Shown: positions 43,351 to 51,006 of the stretch, piece after piece
How the letters are laid out: every line of letters begins with the position of its first letter
Position numbering within the stretch: position 1 is the stretch's first letter
From: Pseudobdellovibrionaceae bacterium
GTDB lineage: Bacteria > Bdellovibrionota > FAC87 > UBA2466 > JACKAF01
Direction of reading: 5' to 3'
Length of the DNA: 64,000 nt
Assembly: GCA_020635235.1 (NCBI GenBank)
Contig: JACKAF010000001.1
Location: forward strand, 372,001 to 436,000
Made by a program: the position numbers and the translations under genes
Notes under the pieces: model-generated
Seen by the model: the letters and a program-made list of their open reading frames with translations, nothing else
Told to the model about the DNA's origin: nothing
Database searches by the model: none

Positions 43351-44514
43351 TTAGACTTCCAATTTCGATTTTTTTAGGAATTCCGGATCGGAGAAGATTT
43401 CCGAGATTTTCTCGCGGAGCGCGGCATCGGGCGCTTCAGGACTTCCCTCTCCCGCCGTTGCGTAACATCCCAAAACAGAAGGCATGTCTTTGAGCACGTG
43501 CAGCCCCTTGCCGAGACTTCCAGAAACCACCAGCGATTTTACTCCAGCGGAACTCGCGCGTCGGATGACTTCGTAGGGGGCTTTGCCCGAGAAGGTTTGG
43601 GCGTCGGTTCTTCCCTCCCCTGTAATCACGACCTGGTGGGCTCTTACCACTTCATCAAAGTGCAACCAGTCGAGCAGAAACTGAGCTCCTTGGACGAGCC
43701 GCGCCCTGAAGAATGCACGAAAGGCAGCGGCGATTCCACCTGCCGCTCCCGTCATGGGTTCCAACTTGATATTCTGTTGAAGAATTTCGTAAGCACGAGT
43801 CGCAAAATTCTCCATTCCCTGCTCAATCAGCGCAACCTGCCCCTCACTGGCACCCTTTTGCGGCGAAAAAACCCGTGCGCTTCCGTCGGGGCCGCAAAGG
43901 GGATTCAGTACATCGCAAAGGACAACAAATTCCACATCTGATCCCGCGAAACTTTTTGGAGGAACGATGTGTTCTATCCATCTAAGGCCGTTGCCGTTTC
44001 CCCAAATGGGTTTGCCGGCATTGTCAGTAAACTTGAATCCGAAGGCGTCCAGCATGCCCATTCCTGCGTCCGAGGTGGCGGAATCTCCGAGTCCGACGTA
44101 GATCCGCTTTGTCTCGGGCCACTTCTGCAAGACATCAAGCATGAGCGTGCCGAGTGAGTTGGAGCTTGCGCGCAAGACATCGCGTTCGGACTCAGGCACC
44201 AGGTGGAGCCCGCAGACTTCAGCGCTTTCTATATATATAGAGGTAGGCGCGTGCACGCTGGGCAGGGCGAGTACGCGTGCCTGCGTGGGTTTGCCCATCG
44301 GTGTTTTGGCTGCGAACTCGAAAATCTCTCCGCCGATTGCGGCCTTCACTGCAAAGAGTGTCCCGCGACCACCGTCGCCAATCGGGAGAACTGATGTCTC
44401 AAAGCGTGGCTGCAGTGCTTCGGCTACAATTTGACAGGCCTGTTCGTTGCTCAATGTTCCCTTAAAGGGATTCAACGCAACCAAAATGGCGGGCTTTTTT
44501 GAATTTGGATTCAC
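43351..44514 (-). CDS. Glycerate kinase (GckA/GlxK type)
   Basis: 387 residues. The family start ALNPFKGTLSNEQA, then LPIGDGGRGT, the SATSDAGMGML glycine loop, GAAGGIAAAFRAFF and ITGEGRTDAQTFSGKAP match the type I glycerate 2-kinase fold. It phosphorylates glycerate to 2- or 3-phosphoglycerate. It is convergent with the ferredoxin (7 nt apart) and is directly followed upstream by the small ferredoxin gene on the same strand. Confidence 0.92.
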   Translation of the reverse strand: MNPNSKKPAILVALNPFKGTLSNEQACQIVAEALQPRFETSVLPIGDGGRGTLFAVKAAIGGEIFEFAAKTPMGKPTQARVLALPSVHAPTSIYIESAEVCGLHLVPESERDVLRASSNSLGTLMLDVLQKWPETKRIYVGLGDSATSDAGMGMLDAFGFKFTDNAGKPIWGNGNGLRWIEHIVPPKSFAGSDVEFVVLCDVLNPLCGPDGSARVFSPQKGASEGQVALIEQGMENFATRAYEILQQNIKLEPMTGAAGGIAAAFRAFFRARLVQGAQFLLDWLHFDEVVRAHQVVITGEGRTDAQTFSGKAPYEVIRRASSAGVKSLVVSGSLGKGLHVLKDMPSVLGCYATAGEGSPEAPDAALREKISEIFSDPEFLKKSKLEV

Positions 44515-44751
44515 TTACGGGGCTCCGTCGTTCCCGATGGCTTCCACGGGACAGGCCTCCATGGCCTCTAGGCACTGCAATTCTTCATTTTCGCTTGTGG
44601 GCTGTTTGTAAACGATATCATGATCGTTAGTTTGCGCCTCGCGAAAATTCTCCGGGGCAAGCTCGGCGCACACGCTGCAGAGGATACACTTTTGATCCGT
44701 GTACCAGCTCCCTGCAATATTGTCCTCATAACGTAGCGTGCGATCGCCCAT
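44515..44751 (-). CDS. Small [4Fe-4S] ferredoxin
   Basis: 78 residues from ATG 44751, which has AAGGG at a good distance; a TTG at 44820 would make a long overlap with the methyltransferase. One cluster is coordinated by Cys22, Cys25, Cys28 (CILCSVC) and Cys67 (ACPVEAI), the single-cluster ferredoxin pattern. Cys60 is an extra cysteine. It overlaps the methyltransferase 3' end by 26 nt and touches the glycerate kinase start. The partner is unknown. Confidence 0.85.
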   Translation of the reverse strand: MGDRTLRYEDNIAGSWYTDQKCILCSVCAELAPENFREAQTNDHDIVYKQPTSENEELQCLEAMEACPVEAIGNDGAP

Positions 44752-45574
44752 TTTTTTCCCTTCGGGGAGGGGCGGCTTTGGCCCCTGCGCGCTTGGCGCT
44801 TTTTCGGGTTTCAAACTCAATTCGGCCTAGGCCGGCTAGACTGAAGCGTTTTTTTTGCGCGCGTACATATGGAGACTGTCGCTCAACGAGCAGGCAGCGC
44901 CTACCGTGTTTGAGCGCCGCGACACCTGTCGTGCCCACGCCCGCAAAGGGATCCAATACCACGTCTCCCTTGTTTGTGAACAGTAGGATTAGCCTTTCCA
45001 TGAGCTGTAATGGCTTTTGGGTCGGGTGCCCGGCGACGCGCTCGCTCTTGGGCGTAACGGGATAAACCCAATGATTTCGGAGCTGTTTTCCGCCGTTCAT
45101 CGCCTTCCCGTCCTGGTAATTGAAGGTCCAGCCTGTTGCGCGCTTCGGGCTTTCGTTGCAGGCCCAAACCACTTGCTCGGTACTTTCCGTAAGCATGCGG
45201 CAGGTAATGTTGGGCTGGGCGTTGGGCTTGGACCAGATAATGCTGTTGAGTAGTTTTCGGTCCATTTCGCCTAATAGAAAGCCTGTCAGGTAAATGTTGT
45301 GGTAAGTGCCGAAGATGAGGAGATTTCCGTTCGGCTTCACGACGCGGAAGACCTCTTTTAACCACCGAATGGTAAAGTCGGCAAACTCGTCCTTGGAAAA
45401 ACGGTCCCAGATTTCCTGCATCGTTACGTGAGAGGAAAAGGCCCAGCTGAGTCCTTTTTTCTTGCTCATGTTATAGGGCGGATCGGTTATGCACGCGTCC
45501 ACGCTCGCGGTGGGTAAGCTAGCAAGAACCTCCAAGGCGTCCCCGCAAATACTGGTCGATAGTTTTGTTCCCAT
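44726..45574 (-). CDS. Orphan site-specific DNA methyltransferase (beta class, amino-MTase)
   Basis: 282 residues. The catalytic motif DPPY (31-34) comes before the SAM-binding motif DPFAGVGTTG (208-217), the order of beta-class N6-adenine or N4-cytosine methyltransferases. HPTQKPLQLMERLI is also typical. The C-terminus is basic. No restriction enzyme is encoded beside it, so it may be a regulatory methylase in the manner of CcrM or a lone defence remnant. The target sequence cannot be read; the seven GATC sites at oriC make GATC one candidate. Confidence 0.9.
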   Translation of the reverse strand: MGTKLSTSICGDALEVLASLPTASVDACITDPPYNMSKKKGLSWAFSSHVTMQEIWDRFSKDEFADFTIRWLKEVFRVVKPNGNLLIFGTYHNIYLTGFLLGEMDRKLLNSIIWSKPNAQPNITCRMLTESTEQVVWACNESPKRATGWTFNYQDGKAMNGGKQLRNHWVYPVTPKSERVAGHPTQKPLQLMERLILLFTNKGDVVLDPFAGVGTTGVAALKHGRRCLLVERQSPYVRAQKKRFSLAGLGRIEFETRKSAKRAGAKAAPPRREKNGRSHATL

Positions 45575-45604
45575 GCCACCCTAGTGTTTAGAGAGTCCCA
45601 GCGT

Positions 45605-46492
45605 TTAATGTTGGGTCTTAATCTGGGGGAACCAAAGGAAGTCTCTTGTTACCCCAAAGTTTTCGTACGCACGTTCTACGTTCTCAAAAGATTCCTCTAA
45701 TAGAGTGCGCCGGTCGATGCCCACATAGGCCCCCTCTTCTGTGAGCGTCCGAGAAATGGATTCAGTAAACTTCATGATGAAATACTGCGAGGCTTTCACG
45801 TAGGTGCGGCCAAAAACTGAAAGCCGATCTAAAATGTCAGGCAGCACGCTATGCAGGAAGTGCAGGTGGCGGCTTTCATCCACCAGCAACTGCCGACACA
45901 TCTCCACCCCGATGGGATCCGTATTGGCGGCCTTGTAAAGCCTCAAAAAGGTGGAGGCGAAATTCTCAGAAAACAGCGTAGAAAAGAGCCAATTTTCCAC
46001 GCGGTAAGGACCGCCGGAGGCAATCTGCGAAAACTTGTGCAACTTGCGATCGTAAACTGGGGGCGCGCCCAATTTGCGCAGGTACGCTTCGATAGTAAAT
46101 ACGTGGCGGGCTTCATCAAAGCCCTGACAGGAAAGATACAACTCCGCTTCCTGGCTTTTGAGCTTTGTGACCGCTTTGGGCATCATATACTGGATGGTCG
46201 TCAGTCCCATTTTTTCGAGCGTATAGAAGATGCGGTTGAACTTGATGAGGATGCGCTTTTTTTCCGGATCCATCTGATCCAGCTCGGTGACGCCGTCATC
46301 AAAATGTATACGCGTCGGCGCGAACCATTGCTGCGAAGTTGCTTGCAGGTAAAGGCGGCGCATACGCTTGTCGTTGACCTTGGAAGAGTTGTTATCCTGC
46401 GGTTGCAGCATCTCGCGCATGGTCGGGCTTTGGGCCGCCAGAGCAGAGATGGTCGGAATGGTTTCCGACGTTGTGGGTCTTTGATCCATCAT
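45605..46492 (-). CDS. Ferritin-like diiron protein of the R2/R2lox group
   Basis: 295 residues from ATG 46492. Two DExRH metal motifs (DEARH 126-130 and DESRH 205-209) on long helices, with EAELYLSCQGFDEARH resembling the R2-like ligand-binding oxidase or ribonucleotide reductase small subunit fold. The AurF oxygenase family also has two DExRH motifs. No clear radical tyrosine could be placed, and no large reductase subunit is nearby. An oxidase or oxygenase role is more likely than nucleotide reduction. The ORF extends upstream to a TTG, but the ATG pair at 46489-46492 is the better start. Confidence 0.75.
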   Translation of the reverse strand: MMDQRPTTSETIPTISALAAQSPTMREMLQPQDNNSSKVNDKRMRRLYLQATSQQWFAPTRIHFDDGVTELDQMDPEKKRILIKFNRIFYTLEKMGLTTIQYMMPKAVTKLKSQEAELYLSCQGFDEARHVFTIEAYLRKLGAPPVYDRKLHKFSQIASGGPYRVENWLFSTLFSENFASTFLRLYKAANTDPIGVEMCRQLLVDESRHLHFLHSVLPDILDRLSVFGRTYVKASQYFIMKFTESISRTLTEEGAYVGIDRRTLLEESFENVERAYENFGVTRDFLWFPQIKTQH

Positions 46493-47043
46493 ACGGTTAT
46501 AACACCAAGTTTCGGTTCCGGAAATAATCCGCAAAGCGCCGGAAAATCCTTATAGAACTCTCGCTTTTGTCACAGAATCCGTACTCCGTCAAATTGCTAA
46601 CGCGACGCAGCGCGCTGCTTTTGCCCAGAAAGCTGACCGCTGAAGGCATTGAATTTATAGCCTTTCCGGAGGGCGCCGCAAAACGTCACCCCAGCGTCTA
46701 GTCAGCAAACACCGGACTTCCGTACGTGTTTTCAGAGGCTTTGCCCGCACGGTGACGCGAAGCGACGGCGTTTGAGGCGGAAGTGTGCAAAGAGCTGACG
46801 CTTTTTTCGGGTGTGTTCCGAAAGGATGCGGCGACTACTCAGATCGGGCATGCCTAATTGAGGGTGTTGGAACACTGCTTGCAGTGACACACAAAGAGGA
46901 CCCGTCCTGTGACGCGATTTCGATCGTATTCACTCGGTGTAGGGTTTTCGTAGGGGAGGAAACGGCAGAAGGCTAAAAATTTAGTTGAGCGACTCTGAAG
47001 TTGTTTTTTGATTTGTACGTTTAGCTCTTTGAAAGGAGAGCTT
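46493..47043. other. 551-nt gene-free region
   Basis: It lies between divergent genes: the R2-like protein on the left and the repeat protein on the right. A small TTG ORF (46567-46701) and a GTG-type ORF (46785-46976) are open, but neither has a ribosome site or recognisable family, so they are not called. It probably holds two divergent promoters; no clear one was identified. Confidence 0.5.
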
Positions 47044-48885
47044 GTGAAAGCGGGGTTACAGATGAACCGATTGATGAAACTGACGTTACTTTGTGGATTA
47101 ATCCTCATGGCAGGACTTCCTTATCGTGCCGCTCTGGCCGATGAAGAAACCCACACCACTACGCCCGAGAAAGATCGTGCGGCGATTACCAAAGAGATTG
47201 ACGAGAAAGTTAAGGAATATACCGGCTTGATCAAGAAAATTGACGGCTGGAAAGACGACGCCCTTTTCTCTTTTGAAGATGGCAAGGTCGTAACCGGCAA
47301 GCAGCTGAAGAAGAGCTTGCTTCCGAGCCTGAACGGTCTTGTGGAATACCGCCGCTTGGTCCAAGAGTTTTGCTGGAATAAAGACGAGCACACGCACATC
47401 ATGGAAATCTCCAAGAAACTTGATGCGGTGGTTGCCAGCCTCAATACGGCCCCTACCGATGCGAAGATGAAAATAAAAGATCTTAAAGCAGCGGGAGTGA
47501 AGGGTGCCCCGGTCGCTGGAGATGATGAGGAAAAGGAAGTTGACGTTAAGAAGATTGACGCCAAAGAACTTTCTCAGCTCACCGAACTTGCGAAAGCCGT
47601 TGAAGTTTCTTTCAGTCGTGAATCTGAAAACAACGTTTTCAAGAAGCTTGCTACCTGGAAGGGTACTGGCCTCAACGAAAGCACGGTCAGCAACGTGAAG
47701 CGCTCCCAGGAAAAAGACGATGCCAAGTTCAGCAAGGACATGCTGGCGTTGGCGACGTTCCTCAAGCACAAGCCGGCTAAGAACACGGAAATCAAAGACG
47801 AAGCGTTGAAATCCTCGATGCAGGCTATTGCCGACAGCGAGAAAGACGCTTGCGTATTTACGAGTTTGCCCAAGCCTGAGCCCCAGAAAGCTACCGGAAG
47901 CGAAGGCAACGGTAATGAAGGCAATGGCAACGAAGGTAACGGCAACGAAGGTAACGGCAACGAAGGTAACGGCAACGAAGGTAATCAAGGAAACCCTACC
48001 TCGGGTAGCCCTTTAGGTCTCCCGGGAGCTTTGGGATCTTCTCTTCCCTTTGTACCGCAAGTTACGCAGCCGACTGGCTCTCAAAAGGCCATCGATGATT
48101 TAGCAGCTCAGATCGCCGCCGACGCCAATCGCAAGAATCTAGAAGACGCCAACAAGGCGGACGACTTGAGGAGAGTGATTGACGATCTGTTTGGTGACCT
48201 CAGAGACAACCAGGATGACGAAGACGAACAACTTGCGATTCCTGGACAGAACGGAAACGCTGGCAAAGCCGCCGCAGCTCCTGCAGCCGCTTCGCCTCAG
48301 ACAGCCCCTCCGATTGCGGCTACGCCGACGGCGCAGCCCCAGGGCGGAAACGAGCAGCCTCCGTTCGATCCGAATCAGCAGCCGCCGCAGTTCCAGCCGC
48401 CGCCGTTCCAGCAACCGCCGCAGCTAGCGAACAACGACGACAGCAACGACGGTGTGTCCGTGGCGAGCCAACAGTACCAGGCGCGACCGTTCAATGCGCC
48501 GACGGATAGTTTTTCGATGCTCCAGCAGCAACAGCAGCAGCTGGCTTCTCAGAGCGCTTTCCTTGCGGACGCTGAGTTCCGACGTCGGATGATGATGGGC
48601 CCTGCAGGCGCCCAAGGCATGAGCCCTTACGGCCCTTATGCTGCGGGTTACCAGTTCCCCAACCAACAGCAACAGGTTGGAACGGGCTTTGGTACCAGCA
48701 TCCAGAACTTTGTTTCAGCGGGCGGATTGCAACCCCGTACGACAGTGGGTACGAACCCGACCTTCCGATTGGGAACGCAGACCGGTAACGTGCAGCCGAA
48801 TAGCTTCGGTGGCCGTACCAGCAGTGTCCCGACGGCAGTGGCAGCTCGCGGTGGAAATCCTGTAGCCGCACGCTCTGTCCGATAG
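47044..48885 (+). CDS. Secreted protein of unknown function with EGNGN repeats
   Basis: 613 residues from GTG 47044 (AAAGGAG 5-9 nt upstream). A signal peptide ends near RAALA before DEE. Residues to about 285 are a charged helical domain. Then come five EGNGN pentapeptides, a hinge, an acidic stretch (DLRDNQDDEDEQL), a Pro/Gln-rich segment and a Gln-rich C-terminal half with MMMGPAGAQGMSPYGPY. The Lys/Glu balance at the front and disordered tail suggest a periplasmic or surface structural protein. No known family was recognised. A strong terminator follows. Confidence 0.75.
   Translation: MKAGLQMNRLMKLTLLCGLILMAGLPYRAALADEETHTTTPEKDRAAITKEIDEKVKEYTGLIKKIDGWKDDALFSFEDGKVVTGKQLKKSLLPSLNGLVEYRRLVQEFCWNKDEHTHIMEISKKLDAVVASLNTAPTDAKMKIKDLKAAGVKGAPVAGDDEEKEVDVKKIDAKELSQLTELAKAVEVSFSRESENNVFKKLATWKGTGLNESTVSNVKRSQEKDDAKFSKDMLALATFLKHKPAKNTEIKDEALKSSMQAIADSEKDACVFTSLPKPEPQKATGSEGNGNEGNGNEGNGNEGNGNEGNGNEGNQGNPTSGSPLGLPGALGSSLPFVPQVTQPTGSQKAIDDLAAQIAADANRKNLEDANKADDLRRVIDDLFGDLRDNQDDEDEQLAIPGQNGNAGKAAAAPAAASPQTAPPIAATPTAQPQGGNEQPPFDPNQQPPQFQPPPFQQPPQLANNDDSNDGVSVASQQYQARPFNAPTDSFSMLQQQQQQLASQSAFLADAEFRRRMMMGPAGAQGMSPYGPYAAGYQFPNQQQQVGTGFGTSIQNFVSAGGLQPRTTVGTNPTFRLGTQTGNVQPNSFGGRTSSVPTAVAARGGNPVAARSVR
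47902..47991 (+). repeat. 15-bp tandem repeat encoding EGNGN
   Basis: Five consecutive 15-nt units (47902-47976), the last three identical, followed by one degenerate unit (EGNQG, 47977-47991). Unit variation is only at third codon positions. The array is in frame, so copy-number changes would keep the frame. Confidence 0.9.
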
Positions 48886-48908
48886 TTCTTTTAGTCGGTC
48901 AACATTGA

Positions 48909-48942
48909 AGAGGGTTTTGGCGAAAGCCGAAGCCCTCTTTTT
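48909..48942 (+). terminator. Rho-independent terminator
   Basis: A 13-bp stem (AGAGGGTTTTGGC with GCCGAAGCCCTCT, including two G-T pairs), a GAAA loop and a T5 tail. It ends transcription of the repeat protein just before the convergent murU stop at 48941. Confidence 0.9.
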
Positions 48943-49999
48943 ATTTGTGCAGTAACTGGCGATCGCCAAAAACGATGGTGTCCTTCAGATGGATACCGGG
49001 AGCGACCTGCGAGCCCGGCAGGAGAACGCTTCTTTCAATGTGCGCACCGGCACCAACCGTAGAGCCCTTTCCGACGATCGCGTGGGAGCCGAGCTTTACG
49101 CCGCTTCCAATATCGCAGCCTTCGGCCAGTAAGACGACGCCGTTAGTTTCCAAGTCATCCACTGAGTTCGTCAACTCGTGGGACCAAAAATCCCTTTTTG
49201 TTTCCTGGTACTCGTGTCGGTGCAAGAGCTCTGGTAGGAGGTGCTTTCCCTTTTGAAGCGCGTCGAGAAGTGTCATGGAAGTCTCCCAAAAAATAGGGAC
49301 CTCCCCGGTGTCGAGCCAGCACGTTGTGTCGGGTGCGAAGTAGCCGACTGCTTTCTCCGGGTGAGACGCCATCAGGCTTGGATAGAGCACCTGATTGATG
49401 CCGCTAAAGACCGGTTCTAAAAATTGGTGTGCTTCGGGTTGGAGGACATGGATACCTGTAAAAATACCGGTTCGTTTCGGTGTGGCGGTGCTTTTACTTG
49501 GGAGCTGGCACAAGCGCCCTGAGTCGTCGGTACCTACGTTTGCGTAGCGTCGCTTTTTTTCTTCGTCATCCAAAAGCACCATGGTGGCGATCGCTTTTTG
49601 GGAATAATGGAAATCAATCGCAGCGCCCAGGTCTACGTCGGTGATGAGATCGCTATTGCAAAGTACAAAGGGTTCCCCGCCCAAAAGCGCTTCCGCGTGT
49701 TTCACTCCGCCTCCCGTACCAAGCAGGGTTTCTTCAACCGAGTACTTTATGGAAACGCCCAACGAGGATCCATCTCCGAGTGAGTCGACGAGTTTTGGCC
49801 CTAAGTGAAATGTGTTGATTACGATTTCTTCCATTCCCCAATGCTTCAGCAAATGGATGTTATGAACGATATTGGGGATATTTAAGATGGGCACCAAAGG
49901 CTTGGGAACAGAATCTGTAACGGGGGCCATTCGAGTACCAAGCCCGGCAGCGAGGATCATGGCTTTCTTGATGGAATGTCCCAATTTCTTTTCTCCCAT
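48941..49999 (-). CDS. murU: MurNAc-1-phosphate uridylyltransferase-like NDP-sugar pyrophosphorylase
   Basis: 352 residues. AMILAAGLGTRMAPVTDSVP is the nucleotide-sugar pyrophosphorylase signature, with VPKPLVPI next. Residues 283-345 form a left-handed beta-helix (hexapeptide) tail such as GSGVKLGSHAIVGKGS, absent from the ~223-residue Pseudomonas MurU. It overlaps the AmgK kinase gene by 43 nt. The pair is known to turn MurNAc into UDP-MurNAc, bypassing MurA. A mannose- or glucose-1-phosphate role cannot be ruled out. An internal ATG (14th codon) is another possible start. Confidence 0.8.
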   Translation of the reverse strand: MGEKKLGHSIKKAMILAAGLGTRMAPVTDSVPKPLVPILNIPNIVHNIHLLKHWGMEEIVINTFHLGPKLVDSLGDGSSLGVSIKYSVEETLLGTGGGVKHAEALLGGEPFVLCNSDLITDVDLGAAIDFHYSQKAIATMVLLDDEEKKRRYANVGTDDSGRLCQLPSKSTATPKRTGIFTGIHVLQPEAHQFLEPVFSGINQVLYPSLMASHPEKAVGYFAPDTTCWLDTGEVPIFWETSMTLLDALQKGKHLLPELLHRHEYQETKRDFWSHELTNSVDDLETNGVVLLAEGCDIGSGVKLGSHAIVGKGSTVGAGAHIERSVLLPGSQVAPGIHLKDTIVFGDRQLLHK

Positions 50000-51006
50000 T
50001 CAACGATTTTTGGAAGCCATTCCTCCACCGGGAAACACGCGTGAAGAGTCGGGGCCACCGATTGCAATGACAGTATATTATCAAAACACGGATGGAGATA
50101 TGGGAGGTGCGTTTTCTTTCCGTAGCGCGTAAAGAATGACGCGAAAGAACCCGCAGCTTTTAGTGTGCGTTGGTAGGCCACTCGCCTGAGTTCTTCTCTG
50201 AAATTCGGCCAGTCGATCTTTTTTGAAAGTGCGAAGCGAGAGAGCTCCTGTTGGTAGAGCTCAACAAGCTCTTCTCTCAAATCGGTTTCGATGGGTACAT
50301 ACGCGTCGTAAAGCACACTGCAAAGATCGTATGCGGCCGGACCCATACGCGCGTCCTGAAAATCAATGAGGTGAAGGGCCTCGTCGTGCACCAGCAGATT
50401 TCGAGTGTGGTAGTCCCTGTGGCAGAAAACCCGCGGACCGATTTTCTCCAAAGACTTGGCAAAAGTATCTATGGGTTTCAGATCGGCGGGCGCGTTGACG
50501 CCCAAAAGCCCAACACGCAAGTGCTCTATGGTGAAACGCAACTCCCGGCCATAGATTTCCCGATCAAAGGCCCGTCCAAATGCTGGCAGAGTCTCTGGTA
50601 CCGGGAAAGTTTTCCCGTGCAGTTCTGCGAGCAGACGGACACAGCGCTCTAGCCAGGTCTTTTTCTCCGATCCCTGTATTCGGCTCTGTGCGAGTACATC
50701 CCCCAGGTCCTCCATAATAAGGAAGCCCGCGTCCGGATCCACCTCTCCGAACTTGGGAACCGGCAAGCCGCGCTCCATGAGAAAGCTTTGATGTGCCGCG
50801 TAATCCTTGGTAAAACGCCAGCCAGGATCGTAAAGGACGACGCGGGACTCGCTTCCAAATTGGAGGCGGAAAAATTGCCGCGTGGACCCATCACCTGCAA
50901 GGCGAAAAAGCTCCCAACTGGGTGGAAGATCCCCGCCTAGTTTGGATAGCCAGCGACTCGCCCACTGGGTAACCGGTGCCGGAATGCTTGTGATTTCAAG
51001 GGCCAT
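49957..51006 (-). CDS. amgK: MurNAc/GlcNAc anomeric kinase
   Basis: 349 residues of the aminoglycoside-phosphotransferase fold. The catalytic loop HRDYHTRN (196-203) and the Mg-binding IDFQDARMGPAAYDL (214-228) are near-identical to AmgK of Pseudomonas. It phosphorylates the C1 hydroxyl of MurNAc in cell-wall recycling, followed by MurU. Its ATG (51004-51006) overlaps the start of the divergent large secreted protein, so its promoter must lie inside that gene. Confidence 0.85.
   Translation of the reverse strand: MALEITSIPAPVTQWASRWLSKLGGDLPPSWELFRLAGDGSTRQFFRLQFGSESRVVLYDPGWRFTKDYAAHQSFLMERGLPVPKFGEVDPDAGFLIMEDLGDVLAQSRIQGSEKKTWLERCVRLLAELHGKTFPVPETLPAFGRAFDREIYGRELRFTIEHLRVGLLGVNAPADLKPIDTFAKSLEKIGPRVFCHRDYHTRNLLVHDEALHLIDFQDARMGPAAYDLCSVLYDAYVPIETDLREELVELYQQELSRFALSKKIDWPNFREELRRVAYQRTLKAAGSFASFFTRYGKKTHLPYLHPCFDNILSLQSVAPTLHACFPVEEWLPKIVEWEKRNWDIPSRKP

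Noticed and set aside
46567..46701. Small TTG-start ORF of 44 residues
   Set aside because: No ribosome site, no recognised family; could be a real small gene but evidence is too weak.
46785..46976. 63-codon ORF in the 551-nt gap
   Set aside because: Cysteine-rich random-looking product, no ribosome site.
47902..47991. CRISPR-like short repeats
   Set aside because: Units are contiguous 15-mers without spacers and lie in frame in a coding sequence.
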